Source of the DNA: [Clostridium] clostridioforme AGR2157
GTDB taxonomy: Bacteria; Bacillota; Clostridia; Lachnospirales; Lachnospiraceae
Assembly: GCF_000424325.1 (NCBI RefSeq)
Contig: NZ_KE384163.1
Span: 28,521-92,520 of the forward strand
Length of the DNA: 64,000 bases
Reading direction: 5' to 3'
Part shown: piece after piece, positions 44,103 through 52,502 of the stretch
Position numbering within the stretch: the first letter of the stretch is position 1
How the letters are laid out: each line of letters opens with the position of its first letter
The notes under the pieces: model-generated
Told to the model about the DNA's origin: nothing
The model's input: only the letters and a program-made list of their open reading frames with translations
Databases searched by the model: none
Translations under genes and position numbers: made by a program

Positions 44103-46775
44103 TTGATAGATTTGTCACAATTATCTCCCATGATGCAGCATTATATGGAGACCAAGAAGGAGTATCCGGACTGTATTCTGTTTTACCGTCTGGGTGACTT
44201 CTATGAGATGTTTTTCGATGATGCCCTGACAGTGTCAAAGGAACTGGAGATAACCCTTACAGGAAAGGACTGTGGTCTTTCTGAGCGGGCTCCCATGTGC
44301 GGGGTGCCGTTCCACGCAGTGGATTCCTACCTGTACCGTCTGGTCCAGAAGGGATATAAGGTTGCCATAGCAGAGCAGATGGAGGATCCTAAGCAGGCCA
44401 AGGGCCTGGTGAAGCGGGAGGTAATCCGGGTGGTGACTCCGGGAACCATTACCAGCTCCCAGGTGCTGGATGAGACAAAGAACAATTACCTGATGGGTAT
44501 TGTGTACATGGATGGAATCTACGGCATATCCACGGCAGATATCAGCACCGGGGATTTCATGGTGACTGAGGTGGACTCAGACCGGGAACTGTTTGACGAA
44601 ATCAACAAATTTTCCCCATCTGAAATCATCTGCAACAATGCCCTTTACATGTCAGGCGTAGATATGGACGAGCTTAAAAACCGCTATCAGGTGGTCATTT
44701 CCGCCCTGGACAGCCGCTTTTTCGGCGAGGAATCCTGCCGCCGCATCCTGATGGAGCATTTTAAGGTGGGAGCCCTGGTGGGGTTGGGGCTGGAGGACTA
44801 TGCCACCGGCATCATTGCTGCCGGCGCCGTGATGCAGTATATCTATGAGACCCAGAAGAGCACCCTGGAGCACATTACCACGATTACCCCCTATTCCACC
44901 GGACAGTACATGGTCATTGACACATCCACCAGAAGGAACCTTGAGCTGGTGGAGACCATGCGTGAAAAACAGAAGAGGGGCACCCTGTTATGGGTGCTGG
45001 ATAAGACAAAGACAGCTATGGGCGCCAGGCTGCTTCGCGCCTGCATCGAACAGCCGCTGATTCACAGGGACGAAATCATCAGGCGCCAGAACGCGGTGGA
45101 AGAGCTGAACATGAACTATATCTCCAGGGAAGAGATCTGCGAGTACTTAAATCCCATCTATGACCTGGAGCGTCTGATTGGGCGAATCAGTTATAAGACA
45201 GCCAATCCAAGGGACCTGATTGCCTTCAGAAGCTCCCTGGAAATGCTTCCCTACATCAAGCGGATACTGGGAGAGTTTAACAGCGAACTTCTGGCAGAGC
45301 TGGCCCGGGAACTGGACCCTCTGCAGGATATTTTCCAGCTCATAGGGAATGCCATCGTGGAGGACCCGCCCATTACGGTCAGGGAAGGCGGCATCATAAG
45401 GGACGGCTACAATGAGGAGGCAGACAAGCTGCGTCAGGCCAAGACAGAGGGCAAGAACTGGCTGGCGGAGCTGGAGGCAAAGGAAAAAGAAAAGACAGGC
45501 ATCAAGACCCTGAAGGTAAAATTCAACAAGGTATTCGGTTACTATTTTGAGGTGACCAACTCCTTCAAGGACCAGGTGCCGGATTACTATATCCGTAAGC
45601 AGACCCTGACCAATGCGGAGCGGTTCACCACAGATGAATTAAAGCAGCTGGAAGACATTATCATGGGCGCGGAGGAAAAGCTGGTGTCCCTGGAGTATGA
45701 CCTGTTCTGCGAGGTCAGGGACAAAATCGGGGCGGAGGTCATCCGCATTCAAAAGACTGCCAAGTCCATAGCGGGAATCGACGTATTCTGTTCCCTGTCC
45801 GTGGTAGCTACCCGCCGCAATTATGTGAAGCCCTCCATCAACGACAAGGGCGTGATTCAAATTAAGAACGGCCGCCATCCCGTGGTGGAGCAGATGATGC
45901 GGGACGACATGTTTGTGGCCAACGACACCTTCCTGGACAATGGAAAGAACCGGCTGTCCGTTATCACCGGCCCCAACATGGCAGGCAAATCCACGTACAT
46001 GCGCCAGGTGGCCCTGATTGTACTCATGGCCCAGCTGGGCAGCTTTGTGCCGGCCCAGGAGGCCGATATCGGCATATGCGACCGCGTTTTCACCAGGGTG
46101 GGGGCTTCCGACGACCTGGCCAGCGGACAGAGCACCTTTATGGTGGAAATGACAGAGGTGGCCAACATCCTGCGCAACGCCACCAGAAACAGCCTCCTGG
46201 TACTGGATGAAATCGGAAGGGGAACCAGCACCTTTGACGGATTATCCATTGCCTGGGCTGTTATTGAACACATAAGCAATTCCAAGCTTTTGGGAGCCAA
46301 GACCCTGTTTGCCACCCATTACCATGAGCTGACAGAGCTGGAAGGCACCATAGCGGGGGTAAAGAATTATTGTATAGCGGTAAAGGAGCAGGGGGACGAC
46401 ATTGTATTCCTGCGCAAGATTGTCCGCGGCGGGGCAGATAAGAGTTACGGCATCCAGGTTGCAAAGCTGGCCGGCGTGCCGGATTCCGTCATTGCCAGAG
46501 CAAAGGAAATCGCAGAAGAATTAAGCGATGCGGATATTACGGCCAGGGCAAAGGAAATCGCGGAAATCAGTTCCAACATCACCCAGCACAAGGCGGTGCC
46601 AAAGCCGGATGAGGTGGACCTGCAGCAGCTGTCCTTCTTTGATACGGTAAAGGATGACGACATCATCCGCGAGCTGGACAGTCTGGAGCTGTCCACCATG
46701 ACTCCCCTTGATGCCATGAACACCCTGTACCGCCTTCAGACAAAGCTTAAGAACCGCTGGAAGGAGACCGGATGA
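44103..46775 (+). CDS. mutS: DNA mismatch repair protein MutS
   Basis: An 890-aa mismatch sensor. The N-terminal mismatch-binding Phe-x-Glu lies in LGDFYEMFFDDA, followed by connector, lever and clamp domains. The ATPase has Walker A GPNMAGKST and Walker B LLVLDEIGRGTSTFDG. A C-terminal helix region with QLSFFD follows. It starts at TTG 44103 after GAGAGGT. mutL, its usual partner and downstream neighbour in clostridia, is absent here; instead the stop overlaps trmD by 4 bp. Confidence 0.96.
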   Translation: MIDLSQLSPMMQHYMETKKEYPDCILFYRLGDFYEMFFDDALTVSKELEITLTGKDCGLSERAPMCGVPFHAVDSYLYRLVQKGYKVAIAEQMEDPKQAKGLVKREVIRVVTPGTITSSQVLDETKNNYLMGIVYMDGIYGISTADISTGDFMVTEVDSDRELFDEINKFSPSEIICNNALYMSGVDMDELKNRYQVVISALDSRFFGEESCRRILMEHFKVGALVGLGLEDYATGIIAAGAVMQYIYETQKSTLEHITTITPYSTGQYMVIDTSTRRNLELVETMREKQKRGTLLWVLDKTKTAMGARLLRACIEQPLIHRDEIIRRQNAVEELNMNYISREEICEYLNPIYDLERLIGRISYKTANPRDLIAFRSSLEMLPYIKRILGEFNSELLAELARELDPLQDIFQLIGNAIVEDPPITVREGGIIRDGYNEEADKLRQAKTEGKNWLAELEAKEKEKTGIKTLKVKFNKVFGYYFEVTNSFKDQVPDYYIRKQTLTNAERFTTDELKQLEDIIMGAEEKLVSLEYDLFCEVRDKIGAEVIRIQKTAKSIAGIDVFCSLSVVATRRNYVKPSINDKGVIQIKNGRHPVVEQMMRDDMFVANDTFLDNGKNRLSVITGPNMAGKSTYMRQVALIVLMAQLGSFVPAQEADIGICDRVFTRVGASDDLASGQSTFMVEMTEVANILRNATRNSLLVLDEIGRGTSTFDGLSIAWAVIEHISNSKLLGAKTLFATHYHELTELEGTIAGVKNYCIAVKEQGDDIVFLRKIVRGGADKSYGIQVAKLAGVPDSVIARAKEIAEELSDADITARAKEIAEISSNITQHKAVPKPDEVDLQQLSFFDTVKDDDIIRELDSLELSTMTPLDAMNTLYRLQTKLKNRWKETG

Positions 46776-47689
46776 ATTTTCACATACTGACACTGTTCCC
46801 TGACATGGTCATGGGAGGCCTGGGAACCAGCATAACGGGGCGGGCCATGGAGAGCAAAACCATATTCGTGGAAGCCATTGACATCAGGGATTATTCAAAG
46901 GATAAGCACAGGCACGTGGACGACGCCCCTTACGGCGGCGGCGCAGGCATGGTCATGCAGCCCGGGCCTGTGTGCGAGGCTTACGAGGCCCTGTGCGGGC
47001 GCATCGGCAGGAAACCCAGGCTTATCTACATGACGCCCCAGGGCAGGGTGTTCAACCAGACCATAGCAGAGGAGCTGGCAAAGGAGGAGGACCTGGTCTT
47101 TCTCTGCGGGCATTACGAAGGAATTGACGAGCGCGCCCTGGAGCTGATTGCCACGGACTATCTTTCCGTGGGGGATTATGTCCTCACAGGCGGGGAACTT
47201 CCCGCCATGGTCATGATTGACTGTATCTCCCGCCTGGTGCCGGGGGTACTGAACAATGATACCTCAGCGGAGGAGGAATCCTTCCATGACAGCCTGTTAG
47301 AATACCCCCAGTACACCCGTCCCGAAGTATTCCGCGGAATGGAGGTTCCGGAGGTGCTTTTAAGCGGCCACCATAAAAACATCGAGGAGTGGCGCAGGCA
47401 GCAATCCATAAAGCGCACCCTGGAACGCCGTCCGGACCTTCTTAAACACGCCAGCCTGACCATGAAGGAAGTAAAATACCTGGATTCCCTCCGTCAGGAA
47501 AAGGGCGACCTGGAAATCCTGGAGGAGCTCATGGACCAATATGTAAAAGCCCTGGGCGACGAGACCTTTGCCGGCCGCACCAAACGAAAGGCAATGGCCG
47601 AGGCCAAGAAATTGCTGGCAGAGAAGGCTTGTACGGTGGGGGAACTGGAGGGGTACTATAAAGTGATGGGGGTGCTTGCGGGGGGATGA
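46772..47689 (+). CDS. trmD: tRNA (guanine37-N1)-methyltransferase with C-terminal extension
   Basis: A 305-aa SPOUT methyltransferase making m1G37. The trefoil-knot SAM site is visible in MTPQGRVFNQ, FLCGHYEGIDER and the LSVGDYVLTGGELPAM loop; the linker and C-terminal domain include EWRRQQSIKRTLERRPDLL. Typical TrmD ends near residue 240-250. About 60 extra residues follow here (LEILEELMDQYVKALGDETF onward), apparently helical. It is coupled to mutS instead of rimM and rplS; rplS lies 2.3 kb downstream with its own promoter. Confidence 0.94.
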   Translation: MNFHILTLFPDMVMGGLGTSITGRAMESKTIFVEAIDIRDYSKDKHRHVDDAPYGGGAGMVMQPGPVCEAYEALCGRIGRKPRLIYMTPQGRVFNQTIAEELAKEEDLVFLCGHYEGIDERALELIATDYLSVGDYVLTGGELPAMVMIDCISRLVPGVLNNDTSAEEESFHDSLLEYPQYTRPEVFRGMEVPEVLLSGHHKNIEEWRRQQSIKRTLERRPDLLKHASLTMKEVKYLDSLRQEKGDLEILEELMDQYVKALGDETFAGRTKRKAMAEAKKLLAEKACTVGELEGYYKVMGVLAGG

Positions 47690-47718
47690 TGGGGTGGGGT
47701 GGTGAGGTGCATCCGGCC

Positions 47719-47834
47719 GTGAGAGGAACGGGGGCGGTGCCGGAGGTTCCGCTTTCCGCGATGGGAGAGACTAGGGCCCAAGTCTCTCCGAATCGCTCCA
47801 AAGTCACCTCCATCACCGCCCCCGTTCCTCTCAC
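47719..47834. repeat. Inverted repeat 1: 21-bp perfect arms with nested stems
   Basis: Arms 47719-47739 (GTGAGAGGAACGGGGGCGG then TG) and 47814-47834 are exact reverse complements. Inside, GGAGGT pairs with ACCTCC, and GCGAT with ATCGC. GGAGAGACT (47764-47772) pairs with AGTCTCTCC (47781-47789) around the self-complementary loop GGGCCC. Confidence 0.9.
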
Positions 47835-47840
47835 TCCACA

Positions 47841-47940
47841 ACGTATCTCCCCATCAGCCGCATATCCCCCGCTTCGCGGGGAGGACAGTCTCCGGCTAAA
47901 AGTATGGGCTGCCGGTAATTCCGCGCCCAAAGAGATACGT
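47841..47940. repeat. Inverted repeat 2: 9-bp arms enclosing a strong hairpin
   Basis: ACGTATCTC (47841-47849) pairs with GAGATACGT (47932-47940). Within lies CCCCGC-TTC-GCGGGG (47867-47881). Confidence 0.7.
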
Positions 47941-48061
47941 CGGAGCCGGAAAGCGGGGTCCGCCAAAAAACACCAGGCACGGGATACCGGCCAGAAAAAG
48001 AATCGGCCTGCGACTTTTTAAATGAGCCGGGGAATGTCAGCGGGAAAGAGAAAGAGTGGCC

Positions 48062-48315
48062 GGAAAAGCAGCGGGAGGGGGCGGGGAGGCTGAGCGAATT
48101 TTACTGAGGGCCGCTGACTCTTAGCCGGGAGCGGGAGCGGAGCAGGGGGTGAGGGAGGGCGCTCAACGCCCGAGCGAAAGGGAACAGGTCGGCGCACTCA
48201 TCAAGAGTTCGGCGAACTTTTCCCGATCCCCCTGCGCAGCTCCCGATCCCGGCTTAGAGGCAGCCCCCGAAGGAACCATGAGTCCAGACTCCCCGCCCCC
48301 TCCCGCTGCTTTTCC
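48062..48315. repeat. Inverted repeat 3: 254-bp imperfect palindrome
   Basis: The outer arms 48062-48088 and 48289-48315 are 27-bp exact reverse complements (starting GGAAAAGCAGCGGGAGG). Inner arms 48120-48149 and 48228-48257 match over 30 bp with four or five mismatches. The tip carries small hairpins GGGCG-CTCAA-CGCCC (48157-48171) and AGTTC-GGC-GAACT (48206-48218). As RNA it would be one long, mostly paired rod. Confidence 0.9.
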
Positions 48316-48361
48316 TCGATCCCTCTCCACCCGCGTCCCCCTCCCCGCGAATCCGTCCATA

Positions 48362-48390
48362 TTGACAATCCCCCAATAATATTGTACAAT
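48362..48390 (+). promoter_or_regulatory. Promoter of the second CNNM/CorC gene
   Basis: TTGACA (48362-48367), 17-bp spacer, TACAAT (48385-48390), about 100 bp upstream of the start codon and immediately after the palindromic region. Confidence 0.75.
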
Positions 48391-48490
48391 TCTCTGAAAC
48401 TATCCACATATATACATCCATTACAGGCTCCGGCCTATACTTTCCAGGCTTTTGGGACCGTAAAATATGAAATAATAGGAGTTGATTTTT

Positions 48491-49768
48491 TTGGACCCAT
48501 CGGGTGACAGTATTGCCATACGTGTCGTTATCATTATCATTTTACTGGGACTTTCCGCTTTTTTCTCGTCTTCGGAGACCGCCCTCACAACCGTCAATAA
48601 AATCCGTATCAGGACATTGGCAGAAGGGGGGAACAAATCTGCGCAGTGGGTTATGAAGCTGTCTGAGAATCAGGGAAAGATGCTCAGCGCCATCTTAATC
48701 GGCAACAATGTGGTAAATCTTTCGGCCTCGTCCATGCTTACCGTGCTGGTGACGGAAATATTTGGAAATAAAGCCGCTGGAGCCGCGACCGGCGTACTGA
48801 CGCTTTTGATTTTGATTTTTGGTGAGATAACACCTAAGACAATGGCTACCCTGGAGGCGGAGCGGTATTCCCTGCGGGTAGGCCATATGATTCACATTCT
48901 GATGACAGTGCTGACCCCTCTCATTGTCCTCATTAACTGGATGTCTTTGATCGTCCTTAAGGCCCTTCATGTGGACCCTGATAAGAAGAACGACGACATT
49001 ACGGAGGACGAACTCAGGACCATTGTGGACGTGGGCCATGAAAAGGGCGTCATCGAGTCGGAAGAACGTGAGATGATTAACAATGTGTTTGACCTGGGAG
49101 ACTCCGTGGCAAAGGATGTCATGGTTCCCAGAATCGATATGGTGTTTGCTGACATTGAGGCTGATTATGATGACCTGATTCAGATATTCAGGGAGGAGCA
49201 TTATACCAGGCTTCCGGTCTATAAGGAGACAACGGACAATGTGGTGGGCATCATCAATATTAAGGACCTGCTGCTGGTGGAGGACAAGGCGTCCTTCTGT
49301 GTGTCGGATTACCTGCGCCAGCCTTTTTATACCTTTGAATCTAAAAAGCTATCCGAGCTGATGATGGAGATTAAGAAGTCTCCCAACAATATCATCATTG
49401 TTCTGGATGAGTACGGCGCCACGGCAGGGCTGATTACTCTGGAGGATATCCTGGAAGAAATCGTGGGCGATATCCGCGATGAGTATGACGAGGATGAGGA
49501 AGAGGAGCTGATGGATTTGGGAGGCGGCCAGTATCTGGTGGAAGGTTCCATGAAGCTGGATGACCTCAATGATATCCTGGATTTAGAACTGTCCTCTGAG
49601 GACTATGATTCCGTGGGAGGCCTTGTGATTGACCGCCTGGAACATCTGCCTTCCCAGGGCGAAGAGGTGGTGTGCGGCAACGTGCGCCTGGTGGTGGAGC
49701 AGGTGGAAAAGAACCGTATTGACAAGGTCCATCTGTACATTCTTCCTGAGGAGAAAGAGGAGGAATAG
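48491..49768 (+). CDS. CNNM/CorC-type (HlyC) membrane protein with CBS pair (second copy)
   Basis: A 425-aa protein with an N-terminal CNNM domain (VVIIIILLGLSAFFSSSETALTTV at about 9-32, GAATGVLTLLILIFGEITPKT). The CBS pair runs from KDVMVPRIDMVFAD to VLDEYGATAGLITLEDILEEI, and a CorC_HlyC domain ends it. Predicted divalent-cation exporter or its regulator. The start is probably TTG 48491, nine bases after AGGAG; a TTG three codons earlier touches that site. It is more canonical than the paralogue at 6953-8428: its SSSETALT signature is intact. Confidence 0.9.
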   Translation: MDPSGDSIAIRVVIIIILLGLSAFFSSSETALTTVNKIRIRTLAEGGNKSAQWVMKLSENQGKMLSAILIGNNVVNLSASSMLTVLVTEIFGNKAAGAATGVLTLLILIFGEITPKTMATLEAERYSLRVGHMIHILMTVLTPLIVLINWMSLIVLKALHVDPDKKNDDITEDELRTIVDVGHEKGVIESEEREMINNVFDLGDSVAKDVMVPRIDMVFADIEADYDDLIQIFREEHYTRLPVYKETTDNVVGIINIKDLLLVEDKASFCVSDYLRQPFYTFESKKLSELMMEIKKSPNNIIIVLDEYGATAGLITLEDILEEIVGDIRDEYDEDEEEELMDLGGGQYLVEGSMKLDDLNDILDLELSSEDYDSVGGLVIDRLEHLPSQGEEVVCGNVRLVVEQVEKNRIDKVHLYILPEEKEEE

Positions 49769-49809
49769 AACGGTAACAGTTCAGAGCGGGAAAACAGCTC
49801 ATAAAATGC

Positions 49810-49838
49810 TTGCATTTTGGGACAATATATGCTAGAAT
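49810..49838 (+). promoter_or_regulatory. Promoter of rplS
   Basis: TTGCAT (49810-49815), 17-bp spacer, TAGAAT (49833-49838). It leaves a leader of about 100 nt before rplS, long enough for a ribosomal-protein leader structure, though I could not recognise one. Confidence 0.6.
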
Positions 49839-49943
49839 AAATCGTTGTGACAAGAAATAGATGGTCCTCTGTTACTGTGAGTGGTGAATCTGATTTACTG
49901 CCGGCGTATTAAGAACATCCAATAGATGAAGGAGGTTCACACG

Positions 49944-50291
49944 ATGAACGATATTATTAAGAACATTGAAGCAGCCCAGTTGAAGGAAAGCGTACCCAGC
50001 TTTAACGTTGGCGATACCGTTAAGGTATACAACAAGATTAAAGAGGGCAACCGCGAGAGAATCCAGATTTTCGAGGGAACTGTCATTAAGAGACAGAACG
50101 GCGGAGCCAGAGAGACCTTTACCGTAAGGAAGAACTCCAATGGTATCGGCGTTGAGAAGACCTGGCCATTACATTCCCCAAGCGTTGACAACGTAGAGGT
50201 TGTACGTAAGGGTAAAGTAAGAAGAGCGAAGCTGAACTACTTAAGAGACAGGGTTGGTAAGGCTGCCAAGGTTAAAGAATTAGTTAAATAA
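49944..50291 (+). CDS. rplS: Ribosomal protein L19
   Basis: A 115-aa 50S protein at the subunit interface. The sequence [42 protein letters not shown] and [13 protein letters not shown] is textbook L19. ATG 49944 has AAGGAGG upstream; an ATG six codons earlier is inside that site. It is a monocistronic unit with its own promoter and a terminator at 50311. Confidence 0.97.
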   Translation: MNDIIKNIEAAQLKESVPSFNVGDTVKVYNKIKEGNRERIQIFEGTVIKRQNGGARETFTVRKNSNGIGVEKTWPLHSPSVDNVEVVRKGKVRRAKLNYLRDRVGKAAKVKELVK

Positions 50292-50310
50292 TCAGGTAGT
50301 GGAAGCGAGA

Positions 50311-50342
50311 ATAGAGTTTGCAGATGCAAACTCTATTTTGTT
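50311..50342 (+). terminator. Terminator of rplS
   Basis: AATAGAGTTTGC and GCAAACTCTATT form an 11-12-bp perfect stem with a tiny loop, followed by TTTTG, 20 bp after the rplS stop. Confidence 0.85.
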
Positions 50343-50401
50343 AAGCAGGCGGCATACCCGGAAGCAGTCCGGGAAGTGCCTTAAGAGATAGGTGTGGGTA
50401 C

Positions 50402-50953
50402 ATGGATTTTTATGTGAATGAGGATACGGCGTGGCTGAGAAAATCAGTCCGCTGGGCGGTCAATGTGGTGTTGGTCCTGGCCTGTGCCTGGTTTCTGGTC
50501 TACAGTTTCTGTACCCAGGTGCCCGTGTCAGGCGGTTCCATGCAGCCGGTTTTAGATGCGGACGACGTGGTCCTGGTGAACCGCCTGATTTATGATGTGG
50601 GAAAGCCGGAACGGTTTGACATCGTGGCATTTGAGCGTGAGGACCACAAGAAGAATGTGAAGCGGATCATCGGTCTTCCCGGCGAGACCGTGCAGATTAA
50701 GGGCGGTTATATATTCATTGACGGCGAGCTTTTAAATGCCGAGGACGGCCTGGAACAGGTGTCCCTGGCAGGAAGGGCGGACACCCCCATTAAGCTGGAG
50801 GACAACGAGTATTTCCTGCTGGGAGATAACAGGGACAGCAGTGAGGACAGCCGTTTTCCTAATATTGGAAATGTAAAAAGAGAACAGATACAGGGCAAGG
50901 TCTGGTTCAGGATGTTCCCCCTTCTGAAGCTGGACTTCATCCATTCAAGATAG
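50402..50953 (+). CDS. lepB: Signal peptidase I (second of two)
   Basis: A 183-aa type I signal peptidase with one membrane anchor (VRWAVNVVLVLACAWFLVYS), catalytic Ser in PVSGGSMQPVL, Lys in KNVKRIIGLPGE, and GDNRDSSEDSRF. It precedes rbgA-rnhB-yraN, as in other Firmicutes where lepB-rbgA-rnhB follow rplS. This is the syntenic copy; the one at 33106 is the additional one. Confidence 0.94.
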   Translation: MDFYVNEDTAWLRKSVRWAVNVVLVLACAWFLVYSFCTQVPVSGGSMQPVLDADDVVLVNRLIYDVGKPERFDIVAFEREDHKKNVKRIIGLPGETVQIKGGYIFIDGELLNAEDGLEQVSLAGRADTPIKLEDNEYFLLGDNRDSSEDSRFPNIGNVKREQIQGKVWFRMFPLLKLDFIHSR

Positions 50954-50970
50954 AACAGGAGTTTACAGAT

Positions 50971-51837
50971 ATGAATATTCAGTGGTATCCTGGTCATATG
51001 ACCAAGGCAAAACGGGCCATGAAGGAAGATATGAAGCTTATTGATCTGGTAATCGAGCTGGTAGACGCCAGGGTTCCCCTTTCCAGCCGGAATCCGGACA
51101 TAGATGACCTGGGCGCGGGCAAGGCCAGGATGGTGCTGCTCAACAAATCGGACCTGGCAGACGAGCGGCAGAATGCCCGCTGGGCAGCCTGGTTTGAGGA
51201 CAAGGGCATTCACGTGGTGAAGATTGATGCCAGGAACAAGGGAACACTTAAGCAGGTGCAGTCCGTAATCCGGGAGGCCTGCAAGGAAAAGATAGAGAGG
51301 GACCGGCGCAGGGGCATCCTAAACCGTCCCATTCGTACCATGGTGGTGGGGATTCCCAATGTGGGCAAGTCCACCTTCATCAATTCCTTTGCAGGAAAGG
51401 CCTGCGCCAGGACAGGCAACAAGCCCGGCGTCACCAAGGGAAACCAGTGGATACGCCTGAATAAGACGCTGGAGCTTTTGGACACCCCCGGCATTCTGTG
51501 GCCCAGGTTTGAGGACCAGCAGGTGGGCCTTAAGCTGGCTCTCATCGGCTCCATCAATGACCAGATTCTCAACAAAGACGAGCTGGCCTGCGAGCTCATA
51601 CGCTTTTTGAAAAAGCGTTATCCTAAGGTGCTGCCGGAACGGTTTGGCCTGGAGACGGAGGGAAAGGAAGCAGCATTTATCCTGGAGGAAATTGCCAGGG
51701 TCCGGGCCTGCCTGTTAAAAGGCGGGGATCTGGATATGTCCAGGGCGGCAGCCCTGCTTCTGGATGATTTCAGGGCAGGCAAGCTGGGACGGATCACGCT
51801 GGAGGAGCCGGAGAATCAAAAGGACAAGGTGGGATGA
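50971..51837 (+). CDS. rbgA: Ribosome biogenesis GTPase RbgA (YlqF)
   Basis: A 288-aa circularly permuted GTPase needed for late 50S assembly. G4 (LLNKSDLAD) precedes G1 (GIPNVGKST at about 127) and G3 (LLDTPGILWPRF), the mark of the YlqF/YawG family; the N-terminal start is IQWYPGHMTKAKRAM. The C-terminal RNA-binding helical domain follows. AGGAG lies nine bases before the ATG. The stop overlaps rnhB. Confidence 0.96.
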   Translation: MNIQWYPGHMTKAKRAMKEDMKLIDLVIELVDARVPLSSRNPDIDDLGAGKARMVLLNKSDLADERQNARWAAWFEDKGIHVVKIDARNKGTLKQVQSVIREACKEKIERDRRRGILNRPIRTMVVGIPNVGKSTFINSFAGKACARTGNKPGVTKGNQWIRLNKTLELLDTPGILWPRFEDQQVGLKLALIGSINDQILNKDELACELIRFLKKRYPKVLPERFGLETEGKEAAFILEEIARVRACLLKGGDLDMSRAAALLLDDFRAGKLGRITLEEPENQKDKVG

Positions 51838-52502
51838 CAATGGCTGCAAGAGTACTAAAGGGAGAAAAGCTGGAGCAGGAAATGGCCCGTCTGGAGGCCA
51901 TGGCGGAATACGAGAAGGAATATGATGCATACACTTATATCTGCGGCATTGATGAAGCGGGCCGCGGACCTTTGGCAGGACCGGTGGCGGCAGGAGCCGT
52001 GGTGCTGCCAAAGGGATGCCGCATCCTGTATCTCAATGATTCCAAGAAGCTGTCGGAGAAGCGCCGCGAGGAGCTGTTCTTAGAGATAAAGGAAAAGGCT
52101 GTTGCATGGAACGTGGGCCTGGCGGCTCCTGCCAGGATTGACGAAATAAATATTCTTCAGGCCACCTATGAGGCTATGAGGGAGGCTGTGAAGGGCCTTG
52201 CCGTGAAGCCGGAAATACTTCTCAACGACGCTGTCACCATTCCCGGGCTGGATGCAGTGCAGGTGCCTATTATTAAGGGGGACGCAAAGAGCCTGTCCAT
52301 AGCGGCGGCCAGCATCCTGGCAAAGGTCACCAGGGACCATATGATGGCTGAGTACGAGGAATTGTTTCCCGGATATGGATTCGCCAAACACAAGGGATAC
52401 GGGACAGCAGCCCACATAGCTGCCATCAGGGAGCTTGGTCCCTGCCCCATTCACAGGAGAAGCTTTATCAGGAATATTGTTCAGGCGGATACATATGAAT
52501 AA
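51834..52502 (+). CDS. rnhB: Ribonuclease HII
   Basis: A 222-aa enzyme that cuts RNA in RNA-DNA hybrids and misincorporated ribonucleotides. Catalytic Asp-Glu are in CGIDEAGRGPLAGPV, the third Asp in LNDAVTIPG, and the fourth in VTRDHMM. ATG 51834 overlaps the rbgA stop; the ATG two codons later, with AAGGTGG seven bases before it, may be the real start. About 35 extra N-terminal helical residues precede the core. Confidence 0.96.
   Translation: MTMAARVLKGEKLEQEMARLEAMAEYEKEYDAYTYICGIDEAGRGPLAGPVAAGAVVLPKGCRILYLNDSKKLSEKRREELFLEIKEKAVAWNVGLAAPARIDEINILQATYEAMREAVKGLAVKPEILLNDAVTIPGLDAVQVPIIKGDAKSLSIAAASILAKVTRDHMMAEYEELFPGYGFAKHKGYGTAAHIAAIRELGPCPIHRRSFIRNIVQADTYE

Larger units (their letters stand above)
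47690..48361. other. GC-rich non-coding region built of three large inverted repeats
   Basis: About 670 bp without a credible gene. Open frames on both strands have low-complexity Pro/Gly/Arg/Ser translations and no ribosome sites. It holds a 21-bp perfect inverted repeat with nested stems (47719-47834), a second stem at 47841-47940, and a 254-bp imperfect palindrome (48062-48315). Composition is visibly richer in G+C than the flanks. It could be a structured RNA, a palindromic mobile-type repeat, or both. Confidence 0.8.

Noticed and set aside
48149..48379. A 76-codon plus-strand frame and overlapping minus-strand frames inside the GC-rich palindrome
   Set aside because: Low-complexity Pro/Ser/Gly/Arg translations on both strands, no ribosome site, and the frames arise from stop-poor GC-rich inverted repeats.
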